Shown piece after piece: positions 57,101 through 64,000 of a DNA stretch of 64,000 nt; the first letter of the stretch is position 1; each line of letters opens with the position of its first letter. Source of the DNA: Marchantia polymorpha subsp. ruderalis (Eukaryota; Streptophyta; Marchantiopsida; Marchantiales; Marchantiaceae); the NCBI GenBank assembly GCA_037833965.1, contig AP031358.1:23196001-23260000 (forward strand), read 5' to 3'. The position numbers were made by a program, and so were the translations under genes. A model generated the notes under the pieces. That model did not search any database, was not told the origin of the DNA, and was given only the letters and a program-made list of their open reading frames with translations.

Positions 57101-59548
57101 TTCGGCGGTAGGGCCTCAGGGCCAAGGGACATCGGGTGAGCGGCCCCCGGCCATGTTGCCTTTGGCGATGGACGTCCGCGGCGCTACGCCTGCGGCGGAC
57201 AAGGCGCCGGCATTTGCGCCTGCGCACAGGCCAAGCACAGCCCCCGCGGGCCGATCAAGGGAGCAGCAACTGGCGGAGGAGCGGAGTGACTGTCCGCGGG
57301 ATGAAATTTTGGTGCGCGATGCGCAATCAAACCCCGCGCAGCCACCCTCCGCTCGATCGCCTTTGGCGGCGGACGTCAGCGGCAGAGAGGATACAATAGA
57401 CGATCAACAAGCGGGCGGCGGGGATGCAGCACTGGCACATTCGCCTACCGCCTTAGACATTTTGGCGAAGAGCAGCGAGGCTGCAGCCGTGCCTTCGCAG
57501 ACAGCACACGTCGACGACGTGCAGCCCCACTCGGGTCAGTCGCCGACGCAATCAATGGCGACTGAAATTCTCCACTCGGATGATGACGACGGAGGCTCCA
57601 CCGAAGAAATGTCAGGAGCAGGGGACACCGAGGAGGAGGAGGAGGAAATTGTTGGAGCGCCGGCGGCGGCGCTCTCTGAGGAGGTGATTCCGTTGCTGAG
57701 GTACTTGGATCGCAAAGTCGATAAATACGCCGACCCACTTCAGCCGGGATCTTACATCGAGTTAGTGCGCAGGCGGACTCGCACTAAAGTCCACACCAGC
57801 AAGCTACTAGCTAGAGTGGACCAGGAGTTGAGGGAATTGAAGGAGAAGCATGAATGCTTGTGGGGTCAGTATAAACTCAATCAGAAATTCTACAAGTACT
57901 CCGAGAAGGTGAGGGATGGGAAACTGGAAGAGCTCACCAAGGAGCAGGTGAAGGTCACAGAAGCACTAATTTCTGAGCAGGCCCAGAATCGGATTTTGTC
58001 AGAGGAGCTCGTGCGACAGACGCGGTTGTTAGAACAGTGTTAGCTCGCACGACAGGCGGATGAGGAGGTGATCCGCAGGCTACAGTCAGAGTGTGGCGAA
58101 TTGAGAGCGCAACGTGCTGAGGCCGAATCGCAATTAGTGGTAATTGAAGAGGATCGCAGGAAGGAGGCAGATCGCACAAAGGTGGAGACGGCGAGGCGTG
58201 TCGCCCACTGTCTCAAGGGCTACGCCCACTGGGAAGTGGCGGCGCAGGAGAAACTCACACTGCGTGAGTTTGAACTTCGCGCAGCCGGGTTGTTGTCAGG
58301 CGACAGCAGGAGTCGGCGGAAGGTAGCAAAGAAGCTCGATGCTTTTCTGTCGAAGGCGCGGGATACCATGTCCGCCCTCGAAGTGGAGGTGTCCGCGGCG
58401 TTGCAGCGATTGGGACTGCGCAGTCGAGCAGAAGACTGGCAGGGTAGGGAGTTAGTGCGCGGCAGTCCGTCGCGCAGGAGACGTAGCACAGGTTCCGCGG
58501 AGTGTAGTGTAGCGTGGTTCCGTGCAGGCGTGTAGCGTAGTGTAGTGTAGTGCTAGTTAGGACTTAGAAGGTATAAAATAGTTCCAGGCGTTTTGCCTGG
58601 GGTTCTTTCCCAATTTCGGAAGTGCAGATCAGGAACTCATTTTCTCTGCGTGTTTGTGTCCTTAGTTCTGTCACCACGCAAGAGGAGCTACCACTTGGCG
58701 TTCCGCATTTTGTAGCTGAAGGCCTTCGGCCGAATGTTCAGAGCTAGTACATTGGTTAGGGACTTGAGTAGTTCGGATCTACCACTGCGGGTGATTGCCG
58801 ATGCTTAGAGCCAGTGACTAGTTAGATACTTGAATAGTTTCGCCCCTACACCTTCGAGTTTTTGTTTCTGATTGTACTCCGTTGGGATTTTTCCCCTGAA
58901 TGCCAAAGTGAAGTTTTGTTACTTCGTGTAAGCCTTGGTTGTAAATTCAGGTTACGCTGCAGCAGGTGCCTTCAGGGTAACCCCTGTAGTATTTCTGGGA
59001 ATGACAAGTGCCTGAGAATTCAAACTCTTCAATAGACTGTTGTTGTGTTACTGGAATGTTTCACAGTGAGTCCTTCAGTGCGGACCTGTGTTCTCTGCGC
59101 GTTTTGTGAGTTGAGAGTGTTGTTCACCGCGTATGAGTGACTTCGATCCGAAGTAGGTAGTCCAAACCGGGTTTCCTACACTAGCAGCAAGCTAGTGGAA
59201 GCGTTGTAAAAGCCGGAGTTGGAAGCCACTGCCCGCAGCTTCGCTGAGTGTACTCTTGAGAGACTTCCCCCCTGAAATCTTGAGTAGAGGTCCTAACGGA
59301 TCTCTGGGTTGTGTTTCTGTAGTTTCAGGTGTGTGTGTGTGTGTGTGTGTTACGCTGCACTGTGCGACCTCCGAGTGCGCTCCGAGTGGACACTTGCAGT
59401 ATTTCTGGGAGTGACAGTTGCCTGAGAATTCAAACTCCTCAATAGTCTGTTAAAACGTGACACTTTGTACCCTGTGTGTTCCTCTGTCCCTGTGGGTTCG
59501 ACCTTTCTACCACTATATTGCAGTTTTAGCCTTTAGTGGGTTATTACA
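54168..59548 (+). repeat. A4 3' LTR, 5.4 kb, complete
   Basis: 5,381 bp from TGTGGTACCCC to TTATTACA. It matches the A1 5' LTR in layout: palindromic U3, LTR gene (55,410-58,535), TATA box (58,572), duplicated leader modules and a GT repeat near 59,332. It directly shows that the U3 gene lies downstream of pol in an element. Confidence 0.93.
55410..58535 (+). pseudogene. A4 LTR gene, one in-frame stop
   Basis: ATG at 55,410, open for 877 codons, then a TAG at 58,041-58,043 where A1 has CAG, then open to the normal end at 58,535. Domain order is as in A1: conserved N-terminal domain, PVHR linker (three units), acidic run, coiled coil, basic tail. The stop falls in the middle of the coiled coil. 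The start context (GACC before ATG) equals that of A1 and A3. Confidence 0.88.
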
Positions 59549-61097
59549 ACCACAGTGGGAGAACCCCATTTATTATGCTCAGCCGGCTGAGGACACCGCC
59601 TATGCGGTTCAGACAGCTCCGGCTACAACTCCGAACCCACCTGTGCATATACCGCGCTTCGTTCCGAGGGAAATGGCGGGTACGCTCCCACCGAGACGCA
59701 TGGCACCTCCCGGCAATTTCAACCGACCTCCACCACAATTCAATGGTTGCTATAACTGCGGGGACATGGGACATTACGCGCCGAGCTGCCCCCACCCGAG
59801 AAAGCAAACTGGGTATATACCGTTGTGCAGCAATTGCAAGAAGTCTGGACATACGGCACCCGAATGTGATCAGCCACCAGTCGCCAGGCAAACCGTGCGT
59901 TTCGTGTCGACACCTGGCAAGGAAGAAGTGCAGGTCAACCAGGTAGACCTGAGCTCGGACCCAGCTGAAGAAGACGAAGTATGGCCGGAAGAAGAAGTGA
60001 TGTGCGGACGGGTAGAGACCCGAAGTTCGAAGAGGAGGGGAGAGGACCACGAGGACACTCGCCGCCTCGAGCGTAGAGAAGAGAGGAGGAAGTTTAAAGA
60101 AGAGGAGAAGTCTAGCCGAAGAAAAAGGCCGGGTACACCTCCGGCGATACGGAACATCCAGCCGGTGCGGAACTCGGAGAAGGCGGACAGGTCTTCAGAA
60201 GAGTTCCGGACCCGAGACTACCTTCCGGACATCAAAGATGAGGTGAGCCACCTCATCAAGGAAGCACTGAGCGCCGGAACAATATCCGACGACCGGAAGG
60301 CGGCTAGGCCCCATACACCACTTCCGACCGCGACTAAAGAGAGGGTGGCGGCTATGACTTCCAACACTTCCTACGACATAGTGGAGGACATAGGGAGTCA
60401 GAGGGCAAATATTTCTTTCCACCAGCTGTTGGAGGACAATAAGACGTACCGAAAGATGCTGATGCTTTCGTTGCGCCGACCACGCAAACCCCGAAAAGGG
60501 AAACTTCCGGCTGTGTACAGAGTGGAAGGAGGAGACCTAGGACCTCCAGAGATCGAAGTAGAGATCGGAGGCTGCGTCATACAGAAGGTACCAGTGGACT
60601 CCGGTTTGGGCGTGAACATCATGACCGAGGAGACAGCGAACTCCTTGGGGTTCCAGACCTTCGAGCCTACAACCCGAGTGTTGCGGCTGGCCGATCAAAC
60701 GCGCAGAATGCCGCTAGGAATGTTGAGCAATGTGAGAACCAACATTGGAGGAGTGGACTTTCAACTGTCATACATAATATTGCAGCCTCTGATGAAGAAA
60801 GGTTATGATGTGCTGCTTGGCAGACCGTGGCTATACGATGCCAAAGCAAGGTGTGACTGGAGGAGGAAGAGATTGCAGTTCCGGAACCCTACGGACCCTC
60901 CGACTGTCATTACCGTACCATGGACCAAGGTACCACACGAGGGCGAAACACCGTCGACCACCTCCGGTTACACGACTGGAGGGGAGACCAGCTCGTCATA
61001 CACTTCAGAGACAGAAATGTCGGATGAGTTTGTGGGCTACGTCACTTGCTGCTCCATTGAGGAGGAAGGGGACGATGTGCATCCGGACGACGAATAG
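59549..61097 (+). CDS. B1 gag C-terminus and protease (partial)
   Basis: Resumes B1 gag after the A4 LTR, missing its N-terminal two thirds. It has two CCHC knuckles (CYNCGDMGHYAPSC and CSNCKKSGHTAPEC), a long Glu/Arg-rich linker, and an aspartic protease with VPVDSGLGVNIM and the GYDVLLGRPWLY segment. It ends with an acidic tail at UAG 61,095. The frame is open throughout and continues in phase into RT. The first knuckle seen in family A lies in the lost segment. Confidence 0.9.
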
Positions 61098-61103
61098 CAA
61101 CTA
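61095..61103 (+). promoter_or_regulatory. B1 UAG readthrough site, CAA-CUA context
   Basis: GAA TAG CAA CTA. The base change from UUA to CUA keeps the CAR-YYA rule and the Leu codon. The same stop at the same place in two diverged families argues that it is functional. Confidence 0.82.
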
Positions 61104-63937
61104 ACAGTCGGACTGGGCAGAAGCGAGATCAGTCACACAGAGGGGATTGTCGACCCAAGTGACTGTTGCGAACTGCAGCTCAGTCCAGACAAAGGCTTGA
61201 AGGTGTCAAGCCAGGTACAAGGAGAAGAGTTGAACAGGGTACACGCGTTTCTTCGCCAGTATGAGGATGTCTTTGCATGGAAGATTGAAGACATGAAGGG
61301 CATACCTGCAAAGTATGGAGAGCACAGGATCGACTTGTTGGACGAGGCAGTTCCGGTTCGCCAACGCCAATACAGGCTCAACCCAAAATATTCATTGTTG
61401 GTGAAGGACGAAATCGATAAGTACCTGAGCGCAGGGATCATCTACCCGGTACTCAGTAGCGAGTGGGTGTCGCCTATTGTAATCGTGCCCAAGAAACTGA
61501 CGGGTAAGATCCAAGTGTGCCAGGACTTCCGGAAGCTGAACGCAGCAACGAGGAAGGACCATCACCCTCTCCCTTTTACGGACTCTATTTTGGATTATGT
61601 CGCAGGGCATGAATGCTATAGTTTCCTAGATGGGTTCTCCGGCTACAACCAGGTGTCCATCAGAGAACAGGACAAGGACAAAACAACCTTCACGACCGAC
61701 TGGGGAACCTACGCTTATCACAAGATGCCTTTCGGGCTGTGCAACGCGCCAGCAACGCTCCAGCGGATGATGACAAATATCTTCCAAGAGCACCTGAGGA
61801 AGTTCCTGGAAATTTTCATCGATGACTTTTGTGTCTTAGGTAAGAGGTCGGAGCACCTTAACCACCTTCGGCAGACGTTTGACAGATGTCGGGAAAGCAG
61901 CTTGTCCTTGCACCCTGAGAAGTGTTTTTTCTTTATGACCAGCGGAATCCTGCTGGGGCATAGAGTTTCGTCCGATGGCATTGCGGTGGATGTAGAGAAG
62001 GTGAAGATTATTCTCGAATTTCAGCCGCCGACGAACCTGCGTGAGTTGAGGGCCTTCCTTGGCCATGTAGGCTATTACAGAAGGTTCATAAATATGTACG
62101 CCATCTTGGCAGCCGATCTGACGAAGCTGCTTAAGAAGGAAGAACCCTATGTGTGGGGCAAGGAGCAACAGCTAGCCTTTGAAACACTCAAAGCTAAACT
62201 GACGACTGCTCCGATCTGAGAAGTCCGGATTGGAATAGACCCTTCCATGTCTATGTAGACACGTCGGCATTTGCAATCGGAGTGGTTCTCAGTCAGAAGG
62301 ACGACAACAAGAAGGACTACCCGATTTACTTCGCGAGCCGTCAGTTGTCAGTAGCAGAGAAGAAGTACACAACAACTGAGAGGGAGGCGTTGGGAATGGT
62401 GTACTCCTATAAGAAGTTCAGACATTATTTGATCTGCTATGAGTTCGTGTTTCATGTGGATCATTACGCATTACAGCACCTAGTGAAGAAGGCGGATCTG
62501 TCCGTACGAATTGCTAGGTGGGAACTACTGCTGCAGGAATTCACCTACACTGTGCAGACTAGGAAGGGCGTTCACCATGAGAACGCGGACTACCTCTCCA
62601 GACTATGGACCGAACCCATAGAAGAGGAAGTAGTGGATGATTTTCCCGACGAACAACTTTTTCAGTTGTCCGCAAGCCATGAGTCCAGGTATGCGGACCT
62701 GTACAGGTTTCTGCTCACACTCCAATGTCCAGAAGGATTGGATGCGGAGCAGCGCACAGTCTTCGTGCATAAAGTGGGACCTTACCAGCTCCAACAGGGG
62801 GTCTTATTCAAGAAAATGGCAGATGAGAGGCTGTGCAGATGCTTAGAGGAGTCCGAAGTTCCGCGAGTCGTTAAAGCCATGCACACAGAAGACGCTGGTG
62901 GTCATTACGCCACCAGGAATACGGTGACCAAAATTGTGAATGCAGGATACTGGTGGCCGACGATGTTCAAAGATGTACACGACTACGTTCGCAAATGCGA
63001 TAGCTGCCAGAGGACGGGAAGGCCGACTCCGACCACGAGATGGCCTCTGACACCGATCATGCCCTTGGCACCCTTTGAAAAATGGGGGATCGACTTCGTG
63101 GGACCAATACAACCTGTCACTAAAGGCACGCGCAGGCGCTACATATTGGTAGCAACGGACTATGCGACCAAGATGGTAGAGGCAGAGGCCACAAGGCACG
63201 ACGACGCAGCAGCAGTAGCAAGGTTCCTATTCGAATCAATCATCACCCGCTACGGGTGTCCACTAGAAATAGTCAGTGACAGGGGAACGCACTTTTTGAA
63301 TCAGGTGATAGAAAGTTTGACGCGGCACTTCCAGATTAAGCATCGGAAGACTACTCCATACAATCCCAAGGCGAATGGTCTGACAGAGAAATCCAATGGA
63401 TTGCTCTGCAAAATACTCCTCAATGTAACTGTGAACCATGCTCACGACTGGGACACCAAGTTACCAGCCGCCTTATGGGCATACAGAACTGCAGAGAAAG
63501 TCACGACCAGGCAAACACCTTACTTTCTGGTTTATGGGCAGCATCCGATCTTACCTATCGAATTCGAGATACCCACAAAGAGGACCTTAGATCAAAGAAG
63601 GCTGGATGCGGAAGAAAGTCAGGCCTATCGACTGCAAGAAGTCATGGCACTGGAAGAAAGACGTCAAGAGGCCGAAGATCGAACAAAGCAACTACAGCTC
63701 AAGCGGAAGGAGAAGTACGATCGGAGACTCAAACCAGTACTACTTGAGAAGGGCGACTTGGCTCTACTCTATGATAGCAGACATGCTAGATTTCCAAGCA
63801 AGCTACACTTGAGATGGATGGGACCATACAAGGTGATCGAAGTTTTCCCCAATGGCTCGATCCAGCTCGCAGAATTGACAGGGGAATGGCTAGGCACCCG
63901 CGTGAACGGGTAGCGTCTGAAGAAATACCACGTGTAA
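61098..63937 (+). pseudogene. B1 RT, RNase H and integrase
   Basis: RT with MPFGLCNAPATLQRMM and FIDD, open to 62,219. A one-base deletion near 62,217, relative to A4, breaks the frame at the RT/RNase H boundary. The frame then resumes through RNase H (YVDTSAFAIG, TTTEREALG) and integrase (zinc CDSCQRTG; DFVGP, VSDRGTHF, NPKANGLTEKSNG) to 63,910. A TAG at 63,911-63,913 replaces the Trp codon of A4, removing the last nine residues. It lacks the two nonsense codons shared by A3 and A4. Confidence 0.92.
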
Positions 63938-63961
63938 ATGTTCGCGTGGGCGCTCACAATT

Positions 63962-64000
63962 GAGGAGGGGGGCATGTGGTAACACACTTTTTTTTTGTGC
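63962..64000 (+). repeat. B1 polypurine tract and start of 3' LTR
   Basis: GAGGAGGGGGGCA (63,962-63,974), then TGTGGTAACACAC from 63,975, matching the B1 5' LTR start at 13,000. The window ends 26 bases into the LTR, so whether this copy keeps the LTR gene cannot be seen. Confidence 0.88.

Larger units (their letters stand above)
51134..59548 (+). mobile_element. A4: family A element, pol and 3' LTR only
   Basis: Begins inside the protease-RT linker, joined to A3's 5' LTR, then runs through pol, the purine tract and a full 3' LTR. Its right flank in B1 gag is ACCAC (59,549-59,553), which differs from the CAGGG before A2, and its LTR subtype differs from A2. It is therefore best seen as a separate insertion whose 5' half was deleted. 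It is about 98% like A3 in pol protein, estimated by eye. Confidence 0.87.
13000..64000 (+). mobile_element. B1: outer Ty3/gypsy LTR retrotransposon
   Basis: The host element of the whole nest. Its pieces are: 5' LTR (13,000-13,415 and 22,501-24,426), primer site, first part of gag (to 25,196), rest of gag, protease and pol (59,549-63,937), purine tract, and the first 26 bases of the 3' LTR (63,975-64,000). The left target duplication is TAATA at 12,995-12,999; its partner lies beyond the window. The domain order protease, RT, RNase H, integrase makes it Ty3/gypsy. The lack of a chromodomain and the tRNA-Asp primer site put it near Athila/Tat. Element A1 interrupts the 5' LTR. A2/A3/A4 plus a deletion of about 0.55 kb interrupt gag. 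A frameshift and stops make B1 defective. Confidence 0.88.

Noticed and set aside
25197-59548. A2 and A4 as the two ends of one element
   Set aside because: Flanking five bases differ, about 0.55 kb of the target gag is missing, and the two LTR genes belong to different subtypes.

Overview
The window looks like nuclear DNA of an early land plant. A liverwort of the Marchantia type is my best guess, but nothing here fixes the species. The reasons are an intron-containing AMT2-type ammonium transporter gene and Ty3/gypsy retrotransposons of the non-chromodomain Athila/Tat type, primed by tRNA-Asp. There is no bacterial gene organisation.

Region 1 (1-12,999) is AT-richer, low-density DNA. Its one secure gene is a three-exon ammonium transporter (8,848-11,236, + strand). 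Between 2.3 and 8.7 kb there are short coding-looking blocks on both strands that I cannot join into a gene.

Region 2 (13,000-64,000) is one nest of LTR retrotransposons from two related families, here called A and B. The outer element is B1 (+), whose 5' LTR starts at 13,000 and whose 3' LTR starts at 63,975. A1 (13,416-22,495) sits in the B1 5' LTR. A2 (from 25,197) sits in B1 gag and is itself hit by B2 (a solo LTR, 28,806-33,670) and by A3 (minus strand, 34,603-51,133). A3 carries B3 (a solo LTR, 39,367-44,285) in its 3' LTR. A4 (51,134-59,548) contributes a pol and a 3' LTR. Four insertion sites keep readable target duplications. One deletion at about 51,132 explains the head-to-head A3/A4 pol genes and the missing part of B1 gag.

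The most unusual feature is the LTR itself. LTRs of both families are 4.9-5.4 kb. Upstream of the TATA box, in U3, they carry a long open reading frame for a protein of about 850-1,040 residues. It has a conserved domain of about 225 residues, a low-complexity linker and a C-terminal coiled coil. On the genomic RNA this gene would lie 3' of pol. Internal regions run uORF, gag, protease, then a UAG stop in the leaky context CAA-UUA or CAA-CUA, then reverse transcriptase, RNase H and integrase in the same frame. Only the A1 LTR gene is uninterrupted. The other copies carry stops, deletions or insertions.
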